A stretch of 64,000 bases of DNA, from positions 95,560 through 159,559 of the forward strand of contig CAYMIN010000009.1 of NCBI GenBank assembly GCA_964390495.1, given 5' to 3'. Both the position numbers and the translations under genes were made by a program. This stretch comes from UBA11051 sp964390495 (GTDB lineage: Bacteria > Armatimonadota > Zipacnadia > Zipacnadales > UBA11051). Positions 33,808 to 43,749 of this stretch are shown here, piece after piece (position 1 is the first letter of the stretch; each line of letters starts with the position of its first letter). The notes under the pieces were generated by a model that worked only from the letters and a program-made list of their open reading frames with translations, had not been told where the DNA came from and did no database searches.

Positions 33808-35310
33808 GTGAACGACAATGCTGAGGATATAGGCAGTGAACTGCGTCAGGTCGCCAAGGGGACTGGCATCTCAGGGCTTGGCAGCTTCGGTTTGTGGGCG
33901 TTGCAGTTAGCCCTTGGGTATGTGCTGGCTCATACGCTGGGAGAACGAGGCGTCGGGGTTTACTCGCTGGCGAACAATGTGGTTCGCTTCACTCAGAAGA
34001 TCGCGGTCGGCGGGCTGAACGTGGCTGCCCTGCGGTACGCCTCCACATACGAGGCCAAGGAAGAGCCGGCAAAGGTCAAAGGCGTCTTGGTGTACTGCAT
34101 CCTGGTGAGTGCTGTTGCCGGCGCAGTCCTGCTGGTGGTGTTGTCTGCCGGCGCTGAATCACTATGTAATCGGCTCTTCCACAGTGCCGAGACGGGCAAG
34201 ATCTTGCGGATAATGGCCCTTGCCGTACCGTTGTTTGCGGTGTTCGAGGTCGTGACTAATGCCGCCACCGCGCGGCGCACAATCACCCCGGCGACAGTCA
34301 GTACCCTGGCCTTTGAGGGCACACTCTTGGCTGCTTTCGGCCTGTTGTGGTTGGCACGACCGGACATTTGGGCCGTCCAATGGGCGTACGTCATTGCGGC
34401 GTTAGTGTCGTTGATCGTGGGCTTCAGGTTCCTGCTGCGACTCTTTCCGGTGCTGCTGGACCGCCAGGTCCGCCCTACGGTATCGATCCGCGAGCTTCTG
34501 CTGTTCGCCTTTCCCCTGATGCTCATGGGGCTGGCCACCTTTGGTATATCACGCTTGGACATTCTCTTGGCCGGCCTATGGTGCTCCGAGGCGGATGTTG
34601 GGGTCTATGCCATAGCACATTCGCTGGCCTTCTTCGGGGCATTCGGACTGGGGCAAGTGGCCGCGGTGTTTCGCCCCATCATCAGTGACTTGCACAGCCG
34701 CCAGCAAATGGCCAAACTTGGTGCCATATTCAAGGTGGCCACCCGCTGGGTGGTGACCATATCCCTGCCGATCTGCCTGTTTCTGATAGTACAAAGGCAG
34801 GAGTTGCTAGGAGTTTTCGGGAAGGGGTTTGAGCGCGGACATTGGGCCCTGGCCATCCTGGCCGGAGCTCACATTGTAAACGCTTCGGTGGGCCACGTAG
34901 GCTGGATGCTAATAATGTCCGGGCGCTCCTGGCTGGCTCTGGTCAATGACATGGTTGCTGTCGCCGCCAATATCGGATTGGCCTATCTGCTCATACCACT
35001 CTACGGCATTGTCGGTGCAGCGGTGGCGGCGGCAGGCGGTCTGGCCCTGGCTAATCTGCTCAGGCTTGTTGAGGTTTGGCTGATAATGGGCCTATCACCG
35101 TATTCAATGAGTATACTCAAGCCGTATATCGCTGGGCTTGTGGCTGCCGGTGCCGCCTGGTTCATTCCTCTCGAAGGTTTGTTCGGACTGGCTGTGTGTC
35201 TCTTGGTTTGCATGACTGTTTATGTTGGAATATTGTGGCTATTGGGCTTCAGCAAGACGGATAACTTGGTTTTGCAGCGCATTGCGAGGCTGACCGGATT
35301 AGGCAGATAG
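33808..35310 (+). CDS. Polysaccharide flippase (Wzx/MATE-like)
   Basis: 500 aa starting at GTG. About 12-14 hydrophobic helices run across the whole length, and the N-terminal segment GTGISGLGSFGLWALQLALGYVLAHTLG is typical of oligosaccharide flippases of the polysaccharide-synthesis MOP family. It moves lipid-linked repeat units across the inner membrane, which fits its place between the transferases and the oxidoreductase. Confidence 0.88.
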   Translation: MNDNAEDIGSELRQVAKGTGISGLGSFGLWALQLALGYVLAHTLGERGVGVYSLANNVVRFTQKIAVGGLNVAALRYASTYEAKEEPAKVKGVLVYCILVSAVAGAVLLVVLSAGAESLCNRLFHSAETGKILRIMALAVPLFAVFEVVTNAATARRTITPATVSTLAFEGTLLAAFGLLWLARPDIWAVQWAYVIAALVSLIVGFRFLLRLFPVLLDRQVRPTVSIRELLLFAFPLMLMGLATFGISRLDILLAGLWCSEADVGVYAIAHSLAFFGAFGLGQVAAVFRPIISDLHSRQQMAKLGAIFKVATRWVVTISLPICLFLIVQRQELLGVFGKGFERGHWALAILAGAHIVNASVGHVGWMLIMSGRSWLALVNDMVAVAANIGLAYLLIPLYGIVGAAVAAAGGLALANLLRLVEVWLIMGLSPYSMSILKPYIAGLVAAGAAWFIPLEGLFGLAVCLLVCMTVYVGILWLLGFSKTDNLVLQRIARLTGLGR

Positions 35311-35436
35311 CGCAGCACCTGCATCAGTTGGGTTACCTCTGAATCCGCTGCAAATACCGGTGACCATCGCGCCAACCAATTCTATGCTCTGCCAGCGGGA
35401 TGGAGTTCACCGTAGGCCGAGACATTGGGGACAGAC

Positions 35437-37572
35437 ATGAAACAGGTGCTACACAACTTCCGTACAGGGCGGCTATCGGTATATGATGTGCCGCGGCCGG
35501 CGCTATCAGAGGAAGCGCTGCTGGTTGCCAACGAGTATTCCCTAATCAGCGCCGGCACTGAACGGACACTCAGGGATTTTGCCCAGAAGGGCTTGCTAGG
35601 CAAGGCACGTGAAAGGCCTGACCTGGTGCGCAAGGCTATCCAGAAGGCCAGGCAGGAGGGCCTGGTTTCAGTATTCCACAGGTCCATGGCGCGCCTGGAC
35701 CAGCTCGCCCCTCTGGGCTACAGCTCAGCGGGAACGGTAGTCAAGGTGGGCGGCGGCATAACGGACTTCTCCCCCGGGGATCGAGTCGCCTGTGCCGGTG
35801 CCGGATATGCCTGTCACGCCGAGATCGTGAACGTGCCGCGTAATCTATGTGTACCTGTGCCCCAAGAAGTCACGCTGCAAGATGCCAGCTTCGTAACTCT
35901 GGGCGCTATCGCAATGCACGGCGTCAGGAATGCCCAATGCGCCCTGGGAGATGAGGTGGCGGTAATAGGGCTTGGCCTGGTGGGGCTGCTGGTAGTCCAG
36001 ATATGCAAGGCGGCCGGATGCGCGGTACTGGGCATTGACGGCGACCGACAGCGCGTGCAATTGGCTCAGGACTTGGGAGCAGATGTCGCCAAGGTGCGCG
36101 GTGAGGGCGACGTTAAGGCCGCCTTCGAGTTGCCACATGGTCACGGCGTTGACAGCGTCATCATCACTGCCGCGACCAGCAGCAATGACCCGGTAACTCT
36201 GGCGGCTGACATCGCCAGGGACCGCGCACGGGTATCGGTCGTCGGGCTGGTCGGCATGGACATACCCCGCAAGACCTACTATGAGAAGGAGCTGGAACTG
36301 GTAGTATCGCGGTCCTACGGCCCGGGCAGATATGATCCCAACTTCGAGGAAAAGGGCCTACACTATCCGGTCGGCTACGTACATTGGGTTGAGAGCCGTA
36401 ACATGCAGCACTTCCTTCAGCTCATCGCCTCGGGGAAAGTCAGAACCGCTGAACTGATAAGCGAAATCATTGACATCGAGCAGGCCGAGCAGGCCTATGA
36501 GCTAATCACCCAACAGGCCGAGGCACGCCCGTTGGCCGTGCTTCTGAAATACCCTGAAGCCGCGTCAGCAGCACAGGACGTACGGATTGACATCTCCGAG
36601 CCGGATAGAAGCAAGCCGGCCGCCACAGACCAGTTGGGGGTCGGCTTGATTGGTGCCGGGCAGTTCTCCCGCGGGGTTCTGCTTCCCGCCTTGCGCGGAG
36701 TTGGCAACTGCCGCCTGCGGGCGATTGCGACGGCCACCGGGGCCAGTGCCATACACGCTGGTGAGCGCTTTGGCGCGGACTACTGCACGACTGAATATGA
36801 GCAGCTTTTGGAGGACGAGCAGGTCGAGGCCGTGTTCATCGCGACACGGCACAATCTGCACGCGCAACTGGCAATCGAGGCATTGCGGGCCGGGAAGGCG
36901 GTCTTTGTTGAGAAGCCTCTGGCGCTGGATATGGCCGAGCTTCAGAGTGTCCTCGAGGCAGCCCAGAGCAGCAGAGGACTGATGGTGGGATTCAACAGGC
37001 GCTTCTCCCCCCATACGCGTCGGGCCCAGGAATTCATGGCGTCTGTGGAAGGTTCCCTGGTAATGGACTACCGGGTCAATGCCGGTGCTCTGGAGCCGGA
37101 TTCATGGGTGCTCGATCCCGAAATCGGCGGAGGGCGCGTCGTCGGAGAGGTATGTCATTTCGTGGATATGCTGAGATTTTTTGCCGACAGTAGTATCGAG
37201 GACGCTTGCGCCTGGCACACCCCCAACAGCACTGATCCGAGCACGCAGGCTCTGCTCAGATTTGCCAATGGTTCAATCGGCACCATCACCTACGTCACCA
37301 GTGGCGCTGAGGCCGCCGGCAAGGAACGCCTCGAGATACATGGTGGTGGCGCCACGGTAATACTGGATGACTATTCCCGTACCATGCAGTTCCGAGGTGG
37401 CCGTCGGCAGGTCTATCGGCCACGCGGCCAGGACAAGGGCCATCAGCAGGAATTGAGGGAATTTGTGAACGCGGTACTCGCCGGCGGCCCCATGCCAATT
37501 CCCCTGCAGCAAATCGCCGAAGTCCATGAGGCCACCTTCGCTATCAGTCGCCCCGCGCAACCTGGCAACTGA
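35437..37572 (+). CDS. Fused zinc dehydrogenase-Gfo/Idh/MocA oxidoreductase
   Basis: 711 aa from ATG with GGGG 6 nt upstream. The first part (to about residue 375) is a medium-chain dehydrogenase with SAGTERTLRDF, DRVACAGAGYACHAE and nucleotide motif GLGLVGLLVVQ; the expected zinc cysteines are reduced. From about 390 a Gfo/Idh/MocA domain begins (VGLIGAGQFSRGVLL), with VFVEKPLALD. This two-domain enzyme occurs in several exopolysaccharide loci next to heparinase-type genes. It probably builds an unusual sugar by sequential oxidations. Confidence 0.88.
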   Translation: MKQVLHNFRTGRLSVYDVPRPALSEEALLVANEYSLISAGTERTLRDFAQKGLLGKARERPDLVRKAIQKARQEGLVSVFHRSMARLDQLAPLGYSSAGTVVKVGGGITDFSPGDRVACAGAGYACHAEIVNVPRNLCVPVPQEVTLQDASFVTLGAIAMHGVRNAQCALGDEVAVIGLGLVGLLVVQICKAAGCAVLGIDGDRQRVQLAQDLGADVAKVRGEGDVKAAFELPHGHGVDSVIITAATSSNDPVTLAADIARDRARVSVVGLVGMDIPRKTYYEKELELVVSRSYGPGRYDPNFEEKGLHYPVGYVHWVESRNMQHFLQLIASGKVRTAELISEIIDIEQAEQAYELITQQAEARPLAVLLKYPEAASAAQDVRIDISEPDRSKPAATDQLGVGLIGAGQFSRGVLLPALRGVGNCRLRAIATATGASAIHAGERFGADYCTTEYEQLLEDEQVEAVFIATRHNLHAQLAIEALRAGKAVFVEKPLALDMAELQSVLEAAQSSRGLMVGFNRRFSPHTRRAQEFMASVEGSLVMDYRVNAGALEPDSWVLDPEIGGGRVVGEVCHFVDMLRFFADSSIEDACAWHTPNSTDPSTQALLRFANGSIGTITYVTSGAEAAGKERLEIHGGGATVILDDYSRTMQFRGGRRQVYRPRGQDKGHQQELREFVNAVLAGGPMPIPLQQIAEVHEATFAISRPAQPGN

Positions 37573-37610
37573 CCGGAAGCGCCATCTTTCCCATACGATG
37601 TTGGCAGCGC

Positions 37611-39491
37611 TCAGTGCGGCAATGCCATGAGACGCGCATTAACCGTGTGTTCACCGATGCCTATCTGATAGCCGGTAGGCTGACGGGTGAGGGCGATTTC
37701 CGCGTCGGGCGCTCCACTGATCACATAGCCGAAAGCTGCCGTTTGCTCTGCGAGCGCCTTCTCAAGACGTATGATAGGATTGTTCACACGCAGGCCCAGC
37801 TCGGGGCAATACCAGCCCTCGGCTAGCGCTACAGTATCGGCCTCCAAGCATGTCAGGAAAATCTGCGTTCGGGCGAAATCCAGCACAAAGTTATTGGTCC
37901 CGGTCTGCTTCACTACAATCTCCGGATGTAGGTGCAGGAAGCTGTGTGCTCTCTTCCCGCGTGGGGAATAAACCTGATCCCATATGAGCCAGGTGTGCTT
38001 CATCGCAGCGATGGTTCGGGAGTGGCGGAAGTAGCGGTCATAGCTCTCGATTGAGGCTTCCAGGCCGGTCTGTCGGTCAGTTTCCCAGAGACTTCGTGCC
38101 AGCACTCGCGCGCGCCGCCCGACTCTGAAGCTATGCCACATCTCTGACTGTTCGCGCCCGTCCACAGTCACTGTATTGTGTGCTGCCGTGCTGCGGCAGT
38201 AATCACGCATTGCCCCCGGCGCATATTCATACACCCCGCTATCAACCACCAGGCGCTGCCCCTGCACGGAAAGCTCAAAACTGAGCATGTCACAGTGGCT
38301 GTGACCCGCACAACGAGAGTCCGCAGGAGGACCACAGTCGGCAATCAGGAAGTCGTCACCGTGCCGTGCCGACCAGTACCCGCTTGATTGCACTAATGTC
38401 TCAGATGAAGGCATAGGCACTGTCAGGCCAAAGATATCCACGGCCACATCTTGTAGCTGCGAGGCCTCAAGGGCTGTGCTAAGAGATGAATCGTTGAAGA
38501 GCGCAATACCGCCGTCGGGATGGCTGATGCTCCGAGCGAAGCCCAGCATGCGTGATATGGTCGCCTCAAGAGCGATCTCGCCAGCGGTGGCTTCAGTCTT
38601 GCCCAAGATAGCTGCCAGAACCAGCAAATCCTGCAGTACCAGGCAATGGTAAGTGGGACTGAGCTCATAGTGAGCACCATCAGCTAGTATCTGCTGATCC
38701 AGCTCGCGGCTGAGCACCCGCAGGCCCTGCTGGCGCCATTTGACGGCGCTCGGCCCCTCGAAAAACAGGGAGCCGCACACCAATGCGACAGCTTCCCGCA
38801 ACAGGTGATTGCCCAGGAGGTCGTATTCCAGATTATGGCTGAGGAAATGCAACTGCGCGGCCAATGAGCTTCTTACAGCCTTCCATAGATCATCAGGTAC
38901 CCCGCTAGGTATCGGCTCCGGTGCCAGCCTCAGCACGGCGTAGGCAGCCATCCAGTTGAGACTGCGGGTGCTGATCACATAGGGATGCCAGCCCCATCTT
39001 GTATCTCCGAGCTTGCTATGCGCAATCCAGTCCGCGATCAGCTCTGTCAGCCATTCCACATATAGGCGTGCCAGGTCGGGCTTATCAGACATGAGCTGAG
39101 TGGCACGGCGAGCGACGTACGGGGCGTACTCAAAATAGTGCAGATTGAACTGCCACAGGTCAGAGGCCCCCGGGGCCTGCCAGAAATCTCGGCTCGCCGC
39201 GCCGAGTTCCCGCGTGATGTTGAGGAACGAGAAGCGCCGCGCCAGAGCCTCACGAAGCCAGGCATCGCAGATGAAGGCAGGGGGCAGTATTTCAGCGGTT
39301 GCAGCGAAGCCCGATAGCTTGTCGGTCACGCCGAGGTCAAATGGGCGGTGGTAGTGACGATGGTATCTGTGCGGGGCCAGAGATATGAGCCTGTTCTTGC
39401 CCAGACGCAGCACACGATTGACGATCTGCGAGGGCTGCAGGTGCCTGGCCATATGGAAGAGGCGCTGAAGTTGCGTCAAGACACGAGGCAA
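37611..39491 (-). CDS. Heparinase II/III-family protein
   Basis: 626 aa; TTG start 6 nt after the upstream stop, with an ATG 13 codons later (MARHLQPSQI) as an alternative. The N-terminal alpha-helical toroid is followed by the Heparinase_II_III beta-sandwich with RCAGHSHCDMLSFELSVQG, DSGVYEYAPGAMRDYCRSTAAHN and EQSEMWHSFRVGRRARV. There is no signal peptide. Such proteins sit in exopolysaccharide loci as uronyl lyases or as trimming or epimerase-like enzymes. It is the last gene of the minus arm and converges with the fused oxidoreductase. Confidence 0.85.
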   Translation of the reverse strand: MPRVLTQLQRLFHMARHLQPSQIVNRVLRLGKNRLISLAPHRYHRHYHRPFDLGVTDKLSGFAATAEILPPAFICDAWLREALARRFSFLNITRELGAASRDFWQAPGASDLWQFNLHYFEYAPYVARRATQLMSDKPDLARLYVEWLTELIADWIAHSKLGDTRWGWHPYVISTRSLNWMAAYAVLRLAPEPIPSGVPDDLWKAVRSSLAAQLHFLSHNLEYDLLGNHLLREAVALVCGSLFFEGPSAVKWRQQGLRVLSRELDQQILADGAHYELSPTYHCLVLQDLLVLAAILGKTEATAGEIALEATISRMLGFARSISHPDGGIALFNDSSLSTALEASQLQDVAVDIFGLTVPMPSSETLVQSSGYWSARHGDDFLIADCGPPADSRCAGHSHCDMLSFELSVQGQRLVVDSGVYEYAPGAMRDYCRSTAAHNTVTVDGREQSEMWHSFRVGRRARVLARSLWETDRQTGLEASIESYDRYFRHSRTIAAMKHTWLIWDQVYSPRGKRAHSFLHLHPEIVVKQTGTNNFVLDFARTQIFLTCLEADTVALAEGWYCPELGLRVNNPIIRLEKALAEQTAAFGYVISGAPDAEIALTRQPTGYQIGIGEHTVNARLMALPH

Positions 39492-39497
39492 GGGATT

Positions 39498-41021
39498 TCA
39501 CGCAACCTCTACTTCGTCTTGGGTATGTGGAGTTGCCTCAGCCTCGTCGTCATCGGCGAGTTCTGGGAGCTTGAGCAGAGCACCGGCCAGGAAGACAAGC
39601 GCTATCCCACTCGGGGTCTGGTTCATGCTGGGGACCATATACACGTCGAACATCTGGTGAGCGAATATGCCGGCGAAGGTGGCGAAGAAGGCGGCGCCCA
39701 AGAGACGGCCGCCAATCTTTCGCACATGCATGCGCCAGGCGGTGCCTAGCAGCAGCCCCATGTAAGCAAGCATCCACAGAGCCGTGCATAGCCCCGTCTC
39801 TTCCGCCAGCCTGATGTAGGCGTTGTGGGCAGTGGAGAAGCCCGCCACTAGTAGATTCCGCCTGCGCACGAGGTGGGCGCCGTTGATGCCCAGACCAAAC
39901 CAGGGGCGCTTCGCCATATTCTCCGCCGCGCCCTGCCAGATTTCCAGGCGGCCGCTGGTGACATCGGCCTTGAGGAACTTGATCACCAGGTAGTGCGCGC
40001 TGATGGGGAGTCCGTACTCGTACACGACGACATAGACACTACCGACGACCACGGCTGCCAGGAGTACTATAACCAGGAAGGTATAGAGGAAGGCGCGTCT
40101 GGAATATAGATAGGTAAAGGCCATTGCGGCGACGATGGCTGCTCCCGCACTATTCCGGCTACCTGTAAGCAGCAGGTAGATGACAATTCCCGCCATCAGC
40201 AGTGCTAGGAGCAGTCTTGACCTTCTGTCGGTACCGGTGACTATGAAGTAAAGCGTGGGCACAATGCAGATGGCCAGGAAACTGGCCATTGCGGAAGGGT
40301 GCCCAAAGAAAGCCACGGGGTAACGACGGGTGGCCCCGAAAGCCTCTAGCTCCTCTTCACTTGCGGCTCGCTGCTTGCCCTCCCAGTCCGCCTTCCCCCA
40401 CCAGCCTACACGAAAGCCTCCATATTCGACAGGCCTTATGGCGGTCAGAGTATTGAAGATGACGACGAAGGCGGCAATATAGACGATGAAGCGGAGCACG
40501 GCCTTGACATGGCGCGTGTTCGTGAGGGATGCGGGTACTACCCAGTGTCCCCACAGCATCACCAGCGGCAGAGCTATCGTGGCGCGGAGACTCGTATTGC
40601 GATCAACAGCGGTGAAATAGCTCAGCGCGGTCCATCCCACAAAGAATATCACGAACAGGCTGACGTACCGGCCATTGCCATGGAAAGGGCGTTGGATATG
40701 ACCGTGCCAACCAGCGATCAGCCAGCAGAGGACCGCCAAACCAAACAAAGCTGCCATGATAAGGCCACCCGCCAGAGCATAGCCGAACCGATAAGACACC
40801 GCCGCACGCAGGCACCCTCCTATCATGGCCAGGTAGCATAGATCCAGCAGGGACCAGCGCCTGTAAAAACATCCCGCCACTGCAGCGGCTGCAACCAGCA
40901 TCGCCGCCACCGACATCAGAGGCCGGCCGCTCAAGCACACCAGGCCCACCACTGCAAAGACGCTCAGCAGCAGAAGCGGCAGGGCCACAGCCGGTCCTCG
41001 AAGTCTGTTCGTCACATCCAT
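39498..41021 (-). CDS. O-antigen ligase/polymerase family membrane protein
   Basis: 507 aa with about 11-12 transmembrane segments. The Wzy_C/ligase region is seen in the long extracytoplasmic loop: GRLEIWQGAAENMAKRPWFG, then GINGAHLVRRRNLL and TAHNAYIRLAEETGL. It probably polymerises lipid-linked repeat units in the periplasm. It lies directly upstream of the heparinase-family gene (6-nt gap). Confidence 0.87.
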   Translation of the reverse strand: MDVTNRLRGPAVALPLLLLSVFAVVGLVCLSGRPLMSVAAMLVAAAAVAGCFYRRWSLLDLCYLAMIGGCLRAAVSYRFGYALAGGLIMAALFGLAVLCWLIAGWHGHIQRPFHGNGRYVSLFVIFFVGWTALSYFTAVDRNTSLRATIALPLVMLWGHWVVPASLTNTRHVKAVLRFIVYIAAFVVIFNTLTAIRPVEYGGFRVGWWGKADWEGKQRAASEEELEAFGATRRYPVAFFGHPSAMASFLAICIVPTLYFIVTGTDRRSRLLLALLMAGIVIYLLLTGSRNSAGAAIVAAMAFTYLYSRRAFLYTFLVIVLLAAVVVGSVYVVVYEYGLPISAHYLVIKFLKADVTSGRLEIWQGAAENMAKRPWFGLGINGAHLVRRRNLLVAGFSTAHNAYIRLAEETGLCTALWMLAYMGLLLGTAWRMHVRKIGGRLLGAAFFATFAGIFAHQMFDVYMVPSMNQTPSGIALVFLAGALLKLPELADDDEAEATPHTQDEVEVA

Positions 41022-41121
41022 TGCCGTCTGCTCGGTGACTCGTGCTTGGGATGGATTAGGGGTGACGCCGACCCAGCCGCCTCTCTAGCCCAGATGCCTC
41101 CGATGTGACCATCGCGGCGAC

Positions 41122-42477
41122 CTACCCGGTATCGCAATCGGCGTTCCGGGATTCTGCCGATCGGTTTCCGCTGTTACGTCGCGGCGGTATCAACAACACA
41201 ATCAGCGCAACAATGAACGCCGCCGCAACGGCATTCAACAGCGCTGAGGGGGCGCGCTTCTCGGGTGGAGCAAGTGCCGGATCCAGTATGTCGAAGGGCT
41301 GGTAGGTGGCCTCCTCCTGGATCGCGGCCAGTTCGCGTTCCTGGTATAGCGTGGCGCGCGCCTGGCCTAACATCTCAACCTGGGCTCTCAGAGCAGCGTG
41401 CTCCACACTACCGGTGGGGAACTTCCTGGTCGCTTCAAGCAACCGGCTGCGCTCGCGTTGCAGGGCTTCTACCTGCGTATCGGCGACCGTTTCTTTGACG
41501 GCCAGGGCCTGCACCTCAACATCTAGTTCTTTTGCCAGTCTTTGTCGCCCCTCCTCTATCTGGGCTAATAGCCGCTGCACATCAGGATGCTTGTCACTCT
41601 TATTCTCCACATGGCGGGCTTGGGCCAGCTCCATCTGCAGCCTGATCAGGTTGCCTTTGAGTTCGTCAATGACCTGTGCCTGTGAGGCCACCATTGACAC
41701 CTCGCGGCTCTCCTCACCTGCCGCTTGCCGGGCCTGTCGGGCCGATTGTGCCTCCGCTAGGGCTTTGGCCAAAGCGCCGTCAACCGAGCCGATCGAGGCA
41801 TAGAGTGCCTGCAACTGCACTTCCGGTTGCATGATGTCGGTTTGCTGCTGGAAGGCTGCAAGCTGGTCCAGGGCCTCCTGGAGCTGCTCTTCCGCTTGGC
41901 TGAGGCGCTGCTCCACAAACACCCGCTGGCGCTTGCCTGCTTCATAGGTGGACTCCTGGCGGTAGAGCTCCAGTTGTTCCACCATGGCGTTTACAATATC
42001 GGCCGCCAGTTGGGCCGTTTGCTTGTCCACACCGCTGGAAATGAGGCCGCGTGGACTGCCTTTGAGCCAGAAGGTAATCTCCAGCACACCGCCGGTCCGC
42101 GCCTCTAGCCCTAGGTGGCCGCGAAATATGGGGACGGCTAGTAGCTCATTCTTCTGTCCCCAGCGGCGGTCGAGCTGGAAGCGGCGTATCATCTCCAGGG
42201 CGAAGGTGCGGCTGCGCAGTATCTCGGCCAGCGTTGTACCGATATCTGCTGAGGCGGCCGCCTCCACCCCCATCTTCTGGGCGACCTTCGAGAGGGCGGA
42301 ACCGAAACCGCCTCCCGCTGTCTGATACAGCAGGCGAGCCGAGGCGGCATACTCACGTGGCACGAATAACCAGGTGCAGAGCACTGCCAGCACCCCGGTC
42401 AAGAAACACAGGCCCGCCAGAAGCCGGAAGCGCTGCCGCACCAAGTCCCCCAGATTGGCTACAGGATCATAGTCCAT
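41122..42477 (-). CDS. Wzz/GumC-like chain-length regulator
   Basis: 451 aa with two membrane anchors: an N-terminal segment (about 18-37, LAGLCFLTGVLAVLCTW) and a C-terminal one (LNAVAAAFIVALIVLLI). The long middle is coiled coil rich in Glu/Gln/Ala (about 160-340). This is the polysaccharide co-polymerase layout. No tyrosine kinase domain follows, so it is a Wzz/GumC-type protein lacking BY-kinase. It is next to the polymerase gene. Confidence 0.85.
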   Translation of the reverse strand: MDYDPVANLGDLVRQRFRLLAGLCFLTGVLAVLCTWLFVPREYAASARLLYQTAGGGFGSALSKVAQKMGVEAAASADIGTTLAEILRSRTFALEMIRRFQLDRRWGQKNELLAVPIFRGHLGLEARTGGVLEITFWLKGSPRGLISSGVDKQTAQLAADIVNAMVEQLELYRQESTYEAGKRQRVFVEQRLSQAEEQLQEALDQLAAFQQQTDIMQPEVQLQALYASIGSVDGALAKALAEAQSARQARQAAGEESREVSMVASQAQVIDELKGNLIRLQMELAQARHVENKSDKHPDVQRLLAQIEEGRQRLAKELDVEVQALAVKETVADTQVEALQRERSRLLEATRKFPTGSVEHAALRAQVEMLGQARATLYQERELAAIQEEATYQPFDILDPALAPPEKRAPSALLNAVAAAFIVALIVLLIPPRRNSGNRSAESRNADCDTG

Positions 42478-42520
42478 AGGGTCACAGTGCTTTCCTACAA
42501 TCTATGCGCAGTACGTGGAA

Positions 42521-43669
42521 TTACGTACTCAGAATCTGCTCGTAAAGCTGCTTGATTCTCTCGACCATTACCGGACGACTGAAATGCTGCTCAACACGCC
42601 TGCGACCGGCCTCTGCCATCTGGCGGCGTTGCTCCCCGTCGGTCAGTAGGCCAATGAGGCGTTCAGCCAGTTGCTGATGGTCCCGCACCGGAATCAGGTA
42701 GCCGGTTTCGCCCTCAATTACCAGTTCGTCATTGCCTGGTGCCTCGGTTGCCACAACCGGAAGCCTGGCCGCCATCGCCTCCATCAAGGCAAGCGGTAAA
42801 CCTTCTGACAGGCTGGGAAATGCGAAAGCATCGAATTCACGCAGCAGTTGTGGAACATCATTGCGGAATCCCAGGAAATGGACATTGCTACCAATTCCCT
42901 GTTTCTCTGCCAATTGCTGCAATTCCTCCTGCAGGTATCCAGTTCCGGCTACTACGAAGTGAGTACCAGGCACCTTCTCGAGCACCAGAGAGGCGGCCTG
43001 CAGAAGACAACGATGCTGCTTCCGAGGTGTCAGCTTGGCCACATTGCCGACTACCAGAGCATCTGCGGGGATGCCTAGCTCCGCACGCAAACCGAGAGAA
43101 TTCGGCTCAATGCTGTCAAACCGGTCAAGCTCCACTCCGTTATAGACAATCTCGATTTTCTGCCGAGGGGCGCCTTGCCGTTTCACCATCGCGTCTCGGC
43201 TGGCCTCAGAGCAACACACAATGTTGTGGGCTAAACGGTTGACTATCTGTTCGTGAAGCCGGTATATCCAGGTTCTGGGCAAGAAAAAATGGCTCCGCCC
43301 CGGCATTGTCGCAGGTACAATAGCACTTTCCTGGACTTCAACTATTAAGTGCGGAATACCGGCCAGCCGCGCGGCTATTGCTGCATGGAAATTGCGCCGG
43401 TGTCCGTGACTGTGCACGATCATAGGGCGTTTCTGCCGAAATAGTGAGCGCAACTGGCGCAACAGCCGAAAGTCTATTGCCACCCCGTCTCTCTCCGGGA
43501 GATATGTCAGCGGCATGCCGTCGGCCTGGCACTCGGCAGTCACTTCCGGCAAGGGTTCAGACAGTGAAACCATCTCTATGTCGTATCCGGCCTCACGCAG
43601 CCCCACCGCTTGGTAGTAGGCCATACGATAGACGGCATGGAACGGGTCCCCCCGCGCCACCATGAGCAC
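42521..43669 (-). CDS. Glycosyltransferase family 4, start uncertain
   Basis: About 382 aa from GTG at 43669. GT-B motifs: MVARGDPFHAVYRMAY near the N terminus, the acceptor motif IVHSHGHRRNFHAAI, LVVGNVAKLTPRKQH, and the EX7E block FAFPSLSEGLPLALMEAMAARLPVVAT. The family is GT4 with a UDP-sugar donor. A good ribosome site (AGAGGA) lies 7 nt before an ATA at 43690 rather than before the GTG, so the true start may be the rare ATA or a longer frame. Confidence 0.8.
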   Translation of the reverse strand: MLMVARGDPFHAVYRMAYYQAVGLREAGYDIEMVSLSEPLPEVTAECQADGMPLTYLPERDGVAIDFRLLRQLRSLFRQKRPMIVHSHGHRRNFHAAIAARLAGIPHLIVEVQESAIVPATMPGRSHFFLPRTWIYRLHEQIVNRLAHNIVCCSEASRDAMVKRQGAPRQKIEIVYNGVELDRFDSIEPNSLGLRAELGIPADALVVGNVAKLTPRKQHRCLLQAASLVLEKVPGTHFVVAGTGYLQEELQQLAEKQGIGSNVHFLGFRNDVPQLLREFDAFAFPSLSEGLPLALMEAMAARLPVVATEAPGNDELVIEGETGYLIPVRDHQQLAERLIGLLTDGEQRRQMAEAGRRRVEQHFSRPVMVERIKQLYEQILST

Positions 43670-43749
43670 TGAAGGCTTTGAGATAGCTATGGCTGTTTCC
43701 TCTCTGAGGCTTGAGCGACTGAGCGGTCCCAATGCTGGTGGTTGGGTAG

